A DNA stretch of 64,000 bases from Streptomyces sp. 11x1 (GTDB lineage Bacteria > Actinomycetota > Actinomycetes > Streptomycetales > Streptomycetaceae), in the NCBI RefSeq assembly GCF_032598905.1, contig NZ_CP122458.1, forward strand, positions 62,001 through 126,000. Reading direction: 5' to 3'. The notes under the pieces were generated by a model. It saw only the letters and a list, made by a program, of their open reading frames with translations. It was not told the DNA's origin and made no database searches. Shown one piece after another: positions 44,701 through 53,123 of the stretch. The position numbers and the translations under genes are program-made. The stretch's first letter is position 1; each line of letters opens with the position of its first letter.

Positions 44701-45211
44701 TCGCCGGAGCTCCGGCGGGGACCCGTACCGGCTCTCCCCCGGTGTGCGCAGCGACTGGAGCCGCTTCCTGCAGCTCGTCGAGCGTGCGCTGCCACTGGGG
44801 TCGGCGGGCCTGACCGATCTCGAACGGGCTCTCACTCTCGTGCGCGGTCGGCCGTTCGGAGGCAAGCCCCTGCCCTGGGCCGAGCCCTACCAGCAGGAAA
44901 TGATCACGCGCATCATCGACGTGGCGCACACCGTGGCCACCTACCGAACCCCCGCTGGCCCGCACCACGATCTCAGCGCCGCCCGCCAGGCCGTCGCGAC
45001 CGGTCTCGACGTCGACGACACCGCTGAGCTCTTGTATCGGGACTGGTGCCGGCTCGAGTATGCGGCCGGGAACCGGCAGGGACTGCACACCGCCATCACC
45101 CGCGTCCAGCAGGTCAACCAGGCGCTGGACTGCTCGCTGGAGACGGAGACCGAGCAGCTCATCAACGAGCTCCTCAACGGCTCGGGCGGGCCAGCGCGCA
45201 GGGTCCTGTAG
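41753..45211 (+). CDS. LysM-BTAD membrane regulator
   Basis: The 1152-aa protein has two or three N-terminal helices up to about residue 127 and LysM domains at about 167-220 and 261-323. A long Pro/Ser/Thr linker, another helix at about 446-470 and a large cytoplasmic region follow. The C-terminal DNA-binding/BTAD-like module starts near residue 905 (EIRVLGPVEVTG, then ALTLVRGRPFGG). LysM binds peptidoglycan and BTAD occurs in SARP-type regulators, so it could sense the wall and control pilus genes. It follows the TadG-like gene by 1 nt. Confidence 0.8.
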   Translation: MRATHSPTAAGSAVTRVLRALGSLLVLATVVAGLPLLLAWATPVIWASSHDDLAHLLDRQDTGAVFLLLLVAVGWIGWAQFTFCVVRELAAQLRGRTWHAPRGLGSSQRAAAALVGGILVLLPTSSALASPAQAAPAISDARVPGQAPGEQHTAGAAAESVAATNATEPRAYTVREVRPAESLWSIAEQELGDGERWREIAALNEGRPMTDGQVFKSNSFLQPGWRLQMPEVSSGSTAVAGGTRTQLGDGAPTADEKGEHVVTVHSGDYLSKIAEEELGDGNRWPQLFEASKGKPQPDGLPEISDPDVIYTGQQVSVPDAQPDQMPPDRDEGDEPGSPKTPPPDTQKPDGEQKPDEGTGDEQAPVPSHTAAPAPESSAPSAPASRPTEQPGQDQSSPSVSDPAMPGPGVSLSPSTAPPSVPSDSSGSVASPTSTTSETPVTAPSSSRLNLHTVLGAGALLAAAITGALALRRTLQRRRRKPGEKIAIASETSTAEAQLAAAAEPGGAARLDMALRTLAHLAAQEEDAVLPPLRAARIGARALEVLPDDLSQEPQAPFVSGQAGWWVLSSDAVLLDEDSAREVRAPYPGLVTIGSTEAGDLLLLNLAQLPTLLLDGNPVHITEVCTSLALEIGMSPWASEVEVVTVGFGEDLPQLLPTARIAHMRQAAHALRDLTERLLEAHQMPETQHQPYLLLCASSLDADTAWQIADVIDKSGAVPVTLIAPASSAASHLPEAEIINASLSEPQHLDYASVDIMVQRLEHAAYVQITTALKVSGQPPHAAEGPWREVPDEPDSMHQPASEASLAPPAAAAASPSPAGVTDVSGEVFPALLAATTDPSGLRLLPTATVSTQPDDEPAPDTEAAPPTPAENPAAEEAAETDGHEDSVECSKVPEGEVCEAHDVHAPEIRVLGPVEVTGVDSTGHGPRMAQLAALLLFRPGRSADVLCSDMDPVSPWSPSTLNARLQGLRRSLGSDPAGNPYVPRRSSGGDPYRLSPGVRSDWSRFLQLVERALPLGSAGLTDLERALTLVRGRPFGGKPLPWAEPYQQEMITRIIDVAHTVATYRTPAGPHHDLSAARQAVATGLDVDDTAELLYRDWCRLEYAAGNRQGLHTAITRVQQVNQALDCSLETETEQLINELLNGSGGPARRVL

Positions 45212-45656
45212 CCGCTGGGTGCGCAGCGCTCTATCGGCTGTGGGCGACGTCGCGGGCTGCGTACGCGAGCAGTTCACTGACGGCGGCCTCGTCCGAGGCA
45301 GGAGGCCGCATACGCCACTCCGCCAGCGCCTCCCGAACGGTCTACACAGCCACCGTCACCGTGCTGGACCAGGTTATCGTCGAGTGCCTGTCGACGATCG
45401 GCACCACGTTGCGGACGCCGTCCAGGCTGGTGAACCGCATCTCGCGCTCGGTGCCCCGCACCTTGGGCACGGGCCTGACCGCCGCCTTCTCGCCAGCGGT
45501 GTCCGCCTCGAACACGGCGCCGAAGCCGCCATCCCCCGATGCAGGCGCCGACGGCCCACCCCTTGTTCAGCGCCCGTTGAGGCATCGGTCCCCCGTTCCG
45601 TCCCCGTGAGGTCGGCCAGACCCACGCCAGCAAGAAGCGGCTTTAAGCTCCGTCCG
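45212..45656. other. Spacer with kinase remnant, no intact gene
   Basis: Between the LysM-BTAD gene and the prepilin peptidase lies only a decayed protein kinase fragment on the minus strand (45342-45585). No promoter could be named. Confidence 0.6.
45342..45585 (-). pseudogene. Ser/Thr protein kinase N-lobe remnant
   Basis: From ATG 45585 the frame reads MPQRALNKGWAVGACIGG. After removing one G from the GGGGG run near 45538 it continues DGGFGAVFEADTAGEKAAV, PVPKVRGTEREM, then TAG 45342-45344. This is the glycine-rich loop and first strands of a kinase (IG-x-GGFG-x-V), cut off before the catalytic loop. The frameshift and truncation mark it as a remnant. Confidence 0.65.
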
Positions 45657-46388
45657 GTGGAGACGTTCTGGATCATCACCGCGGCGGTCCTGTGGGGCAC
45701 CGGCACGGGCTTGCTCATACCGCGCGCCGCGTACCGGCTTTCCGTGCCCCCCGATGAGCCGTGGCGGACAGCGTGTCCTGCCGGACACCCCTTCGTCGGC
45801 GCCGGGAACGGATGGCTCGGGAGGGCCCGCTGCTCCGACGGGGATGCGTACGGTCCGCGCACGCTCACCATCGCCATCGTCGTCGCCATGGTCTGCGCAG
45901 CGTTAGCGGCCGCCGTCGGAGCACGCCCCGAGCTGGTGGTCTGGCTGCTGCTCACACCGGTTAGCGTGCTACTCGCCGCCGTCGACTTTGCGGCACACCG
46001 GCTGCCCGACGTGCTCACCTTGCCGCTCGCCACGGCGGCGCTCGTGCTGCTCGGTGGTGCCTCGTTGCTGCCCGATGCCGAAGGGAGTTGGACGCCCGCG
46101 CTGCTCGGTTCCCTCCTTCTGGGAGCCTGCTTCTTGGTGCTCTTCCTCATCAGCAAGGGCTTCGGATTCGGTGATGTGAAACTCGCCCTCGCGCTGGGCG
46201 CTGTCCTGGGCTGGTACGGCTGGCCCATCGTCCTGATCGGGACCTTTGCCGGGTACCTGCTCGGCGCCCTGTACGGCATCGCCCTCATGCTCGCAGGCCG
46301 CAGTGGCCGGGCGACCCGGATCCCGTTCGGCCCGTTCCTACTCGCCGGGGCATTCGCCGGCGTGATGCTGGGCTCATACACCCAGTGA
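45657..46388 (+). CDS. Prepilin peptidase (A24 family)
   Basis: The 243-aa polytopic protein has both aspartate motifs of type IV prepilin peptidases: VDFAAHRLPD near residue 110 and GFGDVKL near residue 175. Multiple membrane helices surround them. The N-terminal Cys pairs of classic PilD are only partly present (CPAGH, RCSDG). It should process the Flp/TadE pilins encoded upstream. GTG 45657 has a poor ribosome binding site. A TTA codon occurs at 45903-45905 (in AALAAA), again pointing to bldA dependence. Confidence 0.88.
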   Translation: METFWIITAAVLWGTGTGLLIPRAAYRLSVPPDEPWRTACPAGHPFVGAGNGWLGRARCSDGDAYGPRTLTIAIVVAMVCAALAAAVGARPELVVWLLLTPVSVLLAAVDFAAHRLPDVLTLPLATAALVLLGGASLLPDAEGSWTPALLGSLLLGACFLVLFLISKGFGFGDVKLALALGAVLGWYGWPIVLIGTFAGYLLGALYGIALMLAGRSGRATRIPFGPFLLAGAFAGVMLGSYTQ

Positions 46389-46796
46389 ACCGGGTGTGAG
46401 CTGCGAGGACCTTCAACACCCCCGATGGTGCTCATCGGAATGCATACATCCCTTGCTCTGCGCATTTCCCGACGGCCGCTCCGCCTGGGCATCGCCCACG
46501 AGGCCTTGCACCGGCAGATCGGCACCCGTGTACCGGTCTTGGACATGAACGATCTGCCAGCGCCCGTGCGGCTCAACGCCGTCCTGCACGAGCTGCTGAG
46601 CCTCCTGTGACAACCCTGCAAGGACGGGCACGACGAAGGCCCCGGTCGCCGAGGGCCCGTCTACCTCTGCGCGCACAGAGAAGGAGTCGCGACCATCGAG
46701 CCCCATGGGGCAGCCCACGGATCACCTCCGCTCGCGCGGAGAGCGCCTTATGAGCCCCAGATGTGTGCATCCCCCGAAATCCGCCCCTCGCCGACG
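46389..46796. other. Intergenic, no convincing gene
   Basis: A plus-strand frame of 57 codons from ATG 46440 (MHTSLALRISRRPL to LNAVLHELLSLL) has no ribosome binding site or known domain. Nothing else is supported between the prepilin peptidase and the GNAT gene. Confidence 0.4.
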
Positions 46797-47357
46797 CTAC
46801 TGGCGCAGGGGATCCCGCAGCATCGAAGCGAAGACCGGGGAGTCGGCGAACGGCTGCTGACGGCCGACTTGCTTGTACCCCCATGACTCGTAGACGGCCT
46901 TGAGGCGTCCGTCGGACAGGGTCGGGTTGACCAGCAGGGTAACGCGCTGCTCCTGCCGCTGCGAGAGCAGTTCCTCATGCAGGGCGCGTGCGGCACCTTG
47001 GCCGTGGGCGCCACGCCACTGCCGGCGGACGAGAATCTCGTTGAGGGCGAGGGTCCGTCGGCCATCCTCACGTACGAACTCGTCGGGGAGCGGTTCCTTC
47101 TCAGCAGACCACCATGCCGTGCCCTCACCGAGCGGCACGGCGAAGACGTACCCGATCGGCTCGTCGCCTTGATAGGCGATGACAGCTTCCCAGCCGGGCC
47201 GGGACGAGTACGCCGTCAGTCGCTCGTCGAACCGGTCACGGTGATAGAACGGCCGATCCATGAGCCCGAACTCACCGCGCACTTCGACGTGGATGTCGAG
47301 GATGAGCTGTCGTACGGCGGCTACGTCGCTAGTCCTGCTGTAGGTCGTGCCGTTCAT
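46797..47357 (-). CDS. GNAT-family N-acetyltransferase
   Basis: The 186-aa protein has a GNAT fold: VIAYQGDEPIGYVFAVPL for the central strands, LNEILVRRQWRGAHGQGAARAL for the acetyl-CoA loop (Q/R-x-x-G-x-G/A), and YESWGYKQVG at the end. Substrate unknown. Its ATG overlaps the TGA of the TPR regulator upstream (ATGA), so the two are co-expressed; such pairs flank small peptide-modification loci in Streptomyces. Confidence 0.8.
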   Translation of the reverse strand: MNGTTYSRTSDVAAVRQLILDIHVEVRGEFGLMDRPFYHRDRFDERLTAYSSRPGWEAVIAYQGDEPIGYVFAVPLGEGTAWWSAEKEPLPDEFVREDGRRTLALNEILVRRQWRGAHGQGAARALHEELLSQRQEQRVTLLVNPTLSDGRLKAVYESWGYKQVGRQQPFADSPVFASMLRDPLRQ

Positions 47358-48616
47358 GCGGCTGCCCTTCGATAGTCGAGCCACGCGGTCGTCTCGGAGT
47401 TGCGCGGCGCCAGGGTCGTGAGGCGGGTGGTGAAGTCGTTCAGGAGCATGCGCACCCGGCCGTTGTCGGCCATCGCCCCGGGGACCTTCCGGGCGGCGGC
47501 GACGGCTGGCTCGATGTCGCCTTGCCCGAGCTGAGCTAGGGCAAGGTTCGCGTACGTCAGGCCACGGTTGCGCTGGAGCTCCGGACGCAGAGCGCCGAGG
47601 CACCGGTGGGCGTGCCGCTCGGCCTCCGCCCACTTCCCGAGCCGCAAATGCGCGAACGTCGCGAGGCTGTCCAGTTCGGCCTGGTCGTAGAAGTCCATCC
47701 ACGGCGGCCGGTTCTTCGCCAGGTCGCCGCGGTCGAAGTTGGATTGGGCGAGGCCGATCGCTCGGAGGGCGCTGCGCTCGTCGCCTATGTCAGCGTGGAA
47801 GGTGGCGAGCCGGGCCATGGCCAGGGAGGCATACACCGGGTCGGTGCGGGTGATGGATGTGGCCCGCGCGGCTTCGGCGGCGGCGATGGAGTCAGCGGGG
47901 CGCCCGAGGTGACGGTACATGATCCCGGCGTGGCCCCACACCCGGAAGAGCACGTGCTTGTTGTTGGCCAGCCCGGCGAGGGTAACGGCCTGGTTGAGGT
48001 AGGGCTCTGCCTCGCTGAGGCGCCGGCCGTCGATCGCCGCCCACATGGCGCTCGCGGTGAACGCGGCTGCGACCCCGTACAGCTCGGACCGGATCCGGGC
48101 GGAGGAGATGTGAGTGTTCTGCAGGTGGACGGTCTCGTCGGCGAGCGCGGCGGCGTGCGCCTGGAGTTCCTGCGTTCCCCCGTACTTGTTGTCCATGCTG
48201 ACGACGGCCGCCAGCTTGGCATTCATGCGGTCGACGTCGGCAGAGCCGAGTCGGCGCTGCCTAGCGGACGGGGCGGTGAGCGCTGCTCCGGCAGCGGTGG
48301 CTGCGGCCATGAAGGTACGGCGATACAAGGGGTCGTCCTCGGGTGCTGGGGAAGGGCTGCGGGTCTTACTCCCCCGGGGAAGGAAGCCTAACTCTGCGAC
48401 GGGGAGACCCGTGGCTCTCTCCAGCGCTGCCCTCAACAGGCCGTTGGGGGAACGGTGTTTCCCCTCTAGGAGCTTGTAGATGTGTCTCTCGTGGACCGTA
48501 CCGGGGTGGCCTGTGAGCTTCTCAACCTCGGTGTTGACCAGGGACGTTAGCTCCCTGACAACGATCCCGTGCGTACGCATCCACGATGCAAGCACTTCGT
48601 TCGGTGCACCCGGCAT
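47354..48616 (-). CDS. HTH-TPR transcriptional regulator
   Basis: The 420-aa protein has an N-terminal HTH-like region (ASWMRTHGIVVRELTSLVN) and a KLLEGKHRSPNGLL segment. A hydrophobic twin-alanine stretch (FMAAATAAGAALTA) follows, then helical TPR repeats from about residue 170 to 400. Streptomyces proteins of this plan often sit beside RiPP or bacteriocin genes and may sense a peptide. A TTA codon in VAELGFL (near 48388) suggests bldA dependence. Divergent from the peptide locus starting at 48779. Confidence 0.75.
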   Translation of the reverse strand: MPGAPNEVLASWMRTHGIVVRELTSLVNTEVEKLTGHPGTVHERHIYKLLEGKHRSPNGLLRAALERATGLPVAELGFLPRGSKTRSPSPAPEDDPLYRRTFMAAATAAGAALTAPSARQRRLGSADVDRMNAKLAAVVSMDNKYGGTQELQAHAAALADETVHLQNTHISSARIRSELYGVAAAFTASAMWAAIDGRRLSEAEPYLNQAVTLAGLANNKHVLFRVWGHAGIMYRHLGRPADSIAAAEAARATSITRTDPVYASLAMARLATFHADIGDERSALRAIGLAQSNFDRGDLAKNRPPWMDFYDQAELDSLATFAHLRLGKWAEAERHAHRCLGALRPELQRNRGLTYANLALAQLGQGDIEPAVAAARKVPGAMADNGRVRMLLNDFTTRLTTLAPRNSETTAWLDYRRAAA

Positions 48617-48778
48617 AACAGAACGTTAGATCCGTCGGTCAAAACAACGAGTAAAGGGACAGTCAAAACGGCAGGCTCCATGCAAGCAGATCTCGGCGAT
48701 ACGGCAGCGACAGCAGCGGTGGTGCGGCTGTTTTCTGGATGCCCAGGACGAGCACGATCGTGGACCAGGGAGTCCCCC

Positions 48779-49408
48779 ATGCCCCACCCCAGAGATCTAG
48801 AACCCGCCATTCGTGTCGAGGTGCGCACGCCCGTGGAGGCCGGGGCCGGTGTGCTCGTGCACTCCGGCAGCGACCGTGCCTTCGCGTCCTCCACCTGGCT
48901 TCTGGTGGCGGCTCAGGACGGGGCTCAGGCCAAGGCTGCGTGGGCGAAGCGAAACGGGATCGCGCTCCTGCGCTGTGGTGGCATCTTCGGTGCGATCCGC
49001 ATCGAGGCCGACCTGATCCACGCAGCGGCCGGCACGAAGAACAGCACGGAGGTCAACGCCTTCCTCGCGGAGGCGTTGCGTGGCGCTCCGGTCTTCCAGG
49101 ACCAGCACGCTCACCGGTACTACGTCCTCGTGCCGAGGAGCACTGGGGAGCGCCAGGAGTGGAGGAGCGGCCTTCTCGCCCCGAAGGCTGAGTTCCTCGG
49201 GATCAACAGCGTTATCGGTGTTCCGCGACCAGACGCGATCGGGCCTGAGGAGCGCTCCTACTGGTGCGTGCCGCCCGAGGGGCCCGGCATCCTCGCTGTC
49301 CCGGACATGGTCTCCCAGCTCGTCTCGATCGGCAGGCTGCGGCAGGTGGAGACGCAGCAGGCAACCGACGGTTCCGAAGGCGCCGCTCCGTCGGCCTTCA
49401 GGGCATAG
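48779..49408 (+). CDS. PrimPol-N-terminal-like protein
   Basis: The 209-aa protein resembles the short primase/polymerase N-terminal-like proteins of Streptomyces accessory loci, with RCGGIFGAIRIEADLIHAAA, APVFQDQHAHRYYVLVP and SYWCVPPEGPGILAVP. The catalytic DxD of true PrimPol domains is not clear, so activity is doubtful. ATG 48779 follows AGGGAG. It is the first plus-strand gene of the peptide locus, divergent from the regulator. Confidence 0.55.
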   Translation: MPHPRDLEPAIRVEVRTPVEAGAGVLVHSGSDRAFASSTWLLVAAQDGAQAKAAWAKRNGIALLRCGGIFGAIRIEADLIHAAAGTKNSTEVNAFLAEALRGAPVFQDQHAHRYYVLVPRSTGERQEWRSGLLAPKAEFLGINSVIGVPRPDAIGPEERSYWCVPPEGPGILAVPDMVSQLVSIGRLRQVETQQATDGSEGAAPSAFRA

Positions 49409-49487
49409 ACCGGCGCCGGCCGTGCTCTCCCCTCGTACGGCACGGTCGGCGCCTTCCACCACCCCAACCCGTCATCGTGAGAGAGAC

Positions 49488-50159
49488 ATGTCCCGACCCC
49501 TTTCCCTCAGTTACAAGGGCCTTCCTGTCCCCTACATCGCCGCCTGGAGAAACGAGCGCCTGCCGGAGCCGGCCGTCGTCCAGGCCGCCGACGGCATCGC
49601 ATTCGAAGACGCTGTGGGCGCCAACGGCCACGCGCAGGGCCGTGACAAGGCCGGGGTGTTGTGGAAGCGCTGGGCGCTGCGTCAGGGAGACGGGGCGGCG
49701 CTTTTTGACGTGGTGCATGCGCCCCGGCAGAAGCGTGCGATGCGGAAGCTGCTGTGTCAGGTGTGCGGAGGGCCGTCGGACGAGAACGAGCAGGGCCGAC
49801 TGTGGCTGTTGGAGGACTACAGCGGCGTGGACGGCTGGCCCGAGCGGGAGGTCACGGCGCATCCGCCGTTGTGTCTCACGTGCGCGCCGTTGGCCGCGCG
49901 GCTGTGCCCGCACCTGCGGGACAAGGTCGCGGTCGTTCGCGCCCGTCGGGTCTCCATCGACGGCGTTTACGGCACGGTCTATGCCAGCAGCGGTGGACCT
50001 TTCCCCGTTCCGGTGGGGAAGAAGGTCGTGTTCACCGACGACTGGCGCAGGAAGTGGACGGTTGGCGCGCAGCTTGCCGCCACCCTCATGGACGTCACCG
50101 TCGTCGACCTGGACGAGCTGGGGATGGGCCCGGCTGCACGAGAGGCGGCGAGCGCATGA
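49488..50159 (+). CDS. Zinc-ribbon-like hypothetical protein
   Basis: The 223-aa protein has two CxxC pairs (CQVCGGPSDEN and CLTCAPLAARLCPH) that likely bind one zinc between about residues 88 and 135. A small beta-rich domain follows. No family name is certain. ATG 49488 follows GAGAGAGAC, and its TGA overlaps the next ATG, so it is in an operon with the membrane protein. Confidence 0.6.
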   Translation: MSRPLSLSYKGLPVPYIAAWRNERLPEPAVVQAADGIAFEDAVGANGHAQGRDKAGVLWKRWALRQGDGAALFDVVHAPRQKRAMRKLLCQVCGGPSDENEQGRLWLLEDYSGVDGWPEREVTAHPPLCLTCAPLAARLCPHLRDKVAVVRARRVSIDGVYGTVYASSGGPFPVPVGKKVVFTDDWRRKWTVGAQLAATLMDVTVVDLDELGMGPAAREAASA

Positions 50160-51142
50160 TGCCACCCGGCGGTACGCCCATCGTCATAAAGGTTTCCGAG
50201 CACTCCACCTCGCGCGGCACGCTGTTACCGGCTGGTGGGCTCTTGGCGCTCGCCTCCGGTCCGTCGCTGGCGACCGGAACGACACGGGTCGTGGAGGCCG
50301 CGCCGGACGTGCTGGCCGAGTGGGTCCGGTTCGGCGGGGCATTGATCGTGACGGTCTGGCTCGCCGGGGTGGTCATCGCCAGAACGTCACACGGCTCCCG
50401 CCGGCAGATACCGCAGCAGCTCGGGTTCGGCCTCGGCGGTGCGGTCTTCCTCTACACCACGGCGCCGGCCTCGACCGCGCTCGCCCAGCACCTGGGTGAG
50501 GCCGTGTACGGATGCGCCTTGGCGTGGCTGGCCGTCGAGGTGTGCCGCTCGCAAGGGGTTCGGCTGCGTCCCGGCTTTGCCATCTGGGACGCTGAGCAGC
50601 GGCGCCGGACGTGGATGGTCACCTCGCTGTCGTATCTGATCTGCGTGGTCTCGGGCTTCCTGACTGCGCAGATCACGGCTGGCCTGCAGGCCCTCGGGGT
50701 CGGCGAGGCTCTCGTCGTGGGGCTGGACCAGCGCTCCAGTATCGGTGTGGTGACGGTGGCGGACGGCGTTCTCGCGTTCGTCACGACGGTCGCCATCGAG
50801 GACGTCGTGATCGTGGCGGCGGCCGTCACACTGCTCGCCGCTGCTCGCCGCCCGGCGTGGCAGGTCTACGGCGTGGTCTGCCTCGTGGAGATCGCTCTCC
50901 ACGTCTACATGGGTGCGGTCGCTCTCACGATCGCGTTGTATGCCGCAGGCCGTGTCTGGCTGTACCGGCGATACGGCGGCGTCGTCCCCCTGCTCGTCGG
51001 ACACCTCCTGTTCGACCTCACCGTGCTGGCCAACTGGACGGCGCCGGCCTCGGCTTCACGTCTGCTGGCTGGCGGCCTCGCTGTCGCAGCGGTCTGCGGA
51101 GCTGCTCGGTTGTGGACGCCGCGGAGGGGAGGCGAGACGTGA
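50156..51142 (+). CDS. CPBP-like intramembrane protein
   Basis: The 328-aa protein has about eight hydrophobic helices. It resembles CPBP-type intramembrane proteases in its C-terminal half (TVAIEDVVIVAAAV carrying an EE-like acidic site, then VVPLLVGHLLFDLTVL with HxxxD). CPBP proteins serve in bacteriocin processing or self-immunity, which would suit this locus; the usual EExxxR is incomplete, so activity is uncertain. It contains a TTA codon (TLLPAG). ATGA and GTGA overlaps to its neighbours. Confidence 0.6.
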   Translation: MMPPGGTPIVIKVSEHSTSRGTLLPAGGLLALASGPSLATGTTRVVEAAPDVLAEWVRFGGALIVTVWLAGVVIARTSHGSRRQIPQQLGFGLGGAVFLYTTAPASTALAQHLGEAVYGCALAWLAVEVCRSQGVRLRPGFAIWDAEQRRRTWMVTSLSYLICVVSGFLTAQITAGLQALGVGEALVVGLDQRSSIGVVTVADGVLAFVTTVAIEDVVIVAAAVTLLAAARRPAWQVYGVVCLVEIALHVYMGAVALTIALYAAGRVWLYRRYGGVVPLLVGHLLFDLTVLANWTAPASASRLLAGGLAVAAVCGAARLWTPRRGGET

Positions 51143-51339
51143 CCAGGCGCGCGGAGCCGAGGTGGGTCTTCGGCGACTGCTGGCTCGGGTGCGAGAGCAC
51201 CGGCGTGCTGGTGACCTGGCTCGGCCCGGTGCAGTGGGACGGACAACACGCCCCGTTCATGACGTGCGGGCCGTGCCTGAGCCGCCTCCAGGCGCAGGCC
51301 GAGCAGTACTTCACGCAGCGGCAGCCGGCCGCTGCGTAG
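51139..51339 (+). CDS. Small Cys-containing protein, 66 aa
   Basis: GTG 51139 overlaps the TGA of the membrane protein gene. The product has four cysteines (GDCWLGCES, MTCGPCLSRL) and could bind a metal. No family is recognised; position makes it part of the peptide locus. Confidence 0.5.
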   Translation: MTRRAEPRWVFGDCWLGCESTGVLVTWLGPVQWDGQHAPFMTCGPCLSRLQAQAEQYFTQRQPAAA

Positions 51340-51509
51340 ACGGCTGTTATCGGCCAAGAGACGGGCCCCGTCCTCCCATCCGACGCAGCCGGCCATGGGG
51401 CTCTTCAGACCCCCGGCCCCGAGCACCAGCCCTGGTAAGGCGAACCTCGGAACGGGTGGACCACGGCCAGAGACCGCCTCTCCGTAAACAGAATCGCTGG
51501 ACGTCAGCT

Positions 51510-51623
51510 ATGACCACGCAGAATCTGTACGACATACCCGCGGATGCACCGACCAAGAAGCGGTGCGGTGACAACGCGACGTGTATGACCACCCCGGTCG
51601 CGTTCAGCGCCGCGATCCCCTGA
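51510..51623 (+). CDS. Candidate precursor peptide A (37 aa)
   Basis: The short frame MTTQNLYDIPADAPTKKR continues with CGDNATCMTTPVAFSAAIP. The split into a leader-like N-terminus and a small Cys-bearing core, 153 nt upstream of a radical SAM gene, fits a RiPP substrate. The ribosome binding site is weak. No named family; assignment is by position and shape. Confidence 0.5.
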   Translation: MTTQNLYDIPADAPTKKRCGDNATCMTTPVAFSAAIP

Positions 51624-51775
51624 CGCCTGTCCGATGGCCCGCTGCCGTTCGACCTGGGCCACCGGGCAGGGCGATACCCCCGGTGCGGGACGACTGCCCG
51701 CTCGTGCTCCCCCACGATCAGGTCCCCTGCGCCGGGCCCGCCCACCCTCTGACCACGCCTGCCCATGGAGGCACC

Positions 51776-52894
51776 ATGCATCGACTGATCACCAGTCCGT
51801 TCCTGGGGCAGTTCCTCGTCCTGCGGCCCGGCCACAGCAGCGGCGTGGGCATACCCGAGTCCCGCTACGAGGAACTCCGCGCGGCCGTCACCGACGACCG
51901 ACCAGCCCCGGCCTGGCTGCGCGAGGCGACCGCACAAGCCTGGCAGATGGCTCTCCCCAACAGCGGGCTGCGGGAGGCCGTCCTGGTGCGCGAGCGCTCC
52001 CTGTACGGGTACGCGAAGGCCTCGTGGGAGATCAACCTCGGCTGTGACCACGACTGCGGATTCTGTTACCTCGGCAAGAAGCGGTTCGAGGGCCTTGTCT
52101 GGGACGACAAGGCCCGCCTGCTCGACATGCTGCGGGACGCCGGTGTGCTGTGGCTGCAGATCACCGGCGGAGAAGCACTGATCGACCGCGAGTTCGCCGC
52201 GGCGTACGAGTACGCCACCGGGCTCGGCATGATGATCCAGATTTCCACGAACGGCTCCCAACTCCACAAGCCACGGATGCAGGAGCTGTTCGCGCGGCTG
52301 CGGCCCTACCGGCTGACCGTGAGCCTCTATGGGGCGACCGGCGAGACCTACGACGCCGTGACCCGCAACCGTGGCGCCTTCGACCGGTTCACCCGCGGCC
52401 TGGACGCCTCCCGCGAGGCAGGCCTGCCCGTCCGGCTGAGCCTGATTGTCGCCGAGGAGAACGCTCACGAAGTCGACGACATGGTCCGTCTCGCCGAAGA
52501 CCGGTGGGGCTTCCCGTACAACGTGTTCACGAACATGTCCCCGACGATCAACGGCGAGGCCAAGCCGCTTGCCTCCCAGGCGCAGAAGTACGTGAAGACC
52601 CGCCGCGTCTTCACCGGATGCAACGCGGGCCACACCTTCTTCCACGTCGACCCGCACGGCGTCGCATCCATCTGCAAGATCGGCCGCGACCCCAGCGTGA
52701 ACCTCATGACGGAGGGCCTCGCTGCCCTCCCCCGGCTCGGCGGCATCGCCGAGTCCCTACAGCTCCGCACCGGTGGCTGCTCCGGCTGCTCCAAGGCCGG
52801 CACCTGCAGGACATGCCGGCCGCTGGCCAAGCTCCACCAGGAGGCGGGGGACAACCGATCGCTGTACTGCCAACACGGAGGTTACGGAGCATGA
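51776..52894 (+). CDS. Radical SAM peptide-modifying enzyme candidate
   Basis: The 372-aa protein has CDHDCGFCYLG (Cx3CxxC) near residues 86-95 for the 4Fe-4S cluster that cleaves S-adenosylmethionine. A GGEALID box and a TIM-barrel follow. The C-terminus has the motif GGCSGCSKAGTCRTC and a later Cys, as in SPASM-type auxiliary cluster domains. Such enzymes make thioether, C-C or epimerised links in peptides. Small peptides lie on both sides, and its stop overlaps the 70-aa peptide gene. ATG 51776 follows GGAGGCACC. Confidence 0.82.
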   Translation: MHRLITSPFLGQFLVLRPGHSSGVGIPESRYEELRAAVTDDRPAPAWLREATAQAWQMALPNSGLREAVLVRERSLYGYAKASWEINLGCDHDCGFCYLGKKRFEGLVWDDKARLLDMLRDAGVLWLQITGGEALIDREFAAAYEYATGLGMMIQISTNGSQLHKPRMQELFARLRPYRLTVSLYGATGETYDAVTRNRGAFDRFTRGLDASREAGLPVRLSLIVAEENAHEVDDMVRLAEDRWGFPYNVFTNMSPTINGEAKPLASQAQKYVKTRRVFTGCNAGHTFFHVDPHGVASICKIGRDPSVNLMTEGLAALPRLGGIAESLQLRTGGCSGCSKAGTCRTCRPLAKLHQEAGDNRSLYCQHGGYGA

Positions 52895-53103
52895 GCCCTT
52901 CCGCAGCTGCCCTCACCCGCCCGGCACCGGTGCCGGTCACCATCAACCTGCGCCCTCCGGAGGAGGCCACCGGTACCCTTCCCATGCCGCTGCCCGCCCC
53001 CTCGGTCGCCGAGGGCACGTTCCAGGTCATCGCCGACCTCGACGTCGACGTCGCCGAGTCCGCCAGCTGCTCCTGCTCGGCCGGTGACGATCAGCCCTAC
53101 TAG
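52891..53103 (+). CDS. Candidate precursor peptide B (70 aa)
   Basis: The ATG overlaps the radical SAM stop (ATGA) behind GGAGGTTACGG. The protein has a Pro-rich leader-like part, a TFQVIADLDVDVAESA segment recalling the FxLD leader of lanthipeptide-like families, and a short core SCSCSAGDDQPY. Direct coupling to the maturase makes it the best substrate candidate. The FxLD likeness is loose. Confidence 0.55.
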   Translation: MSPSAAALTRPAPVPVTINLRPPEEATGTLPMPLPAPSVAEGTFQVIADLDVDVAESASCSCSAGDDQPY

Positions 53104-53123
53104 GCCGTAACCCGCTCCACCTC

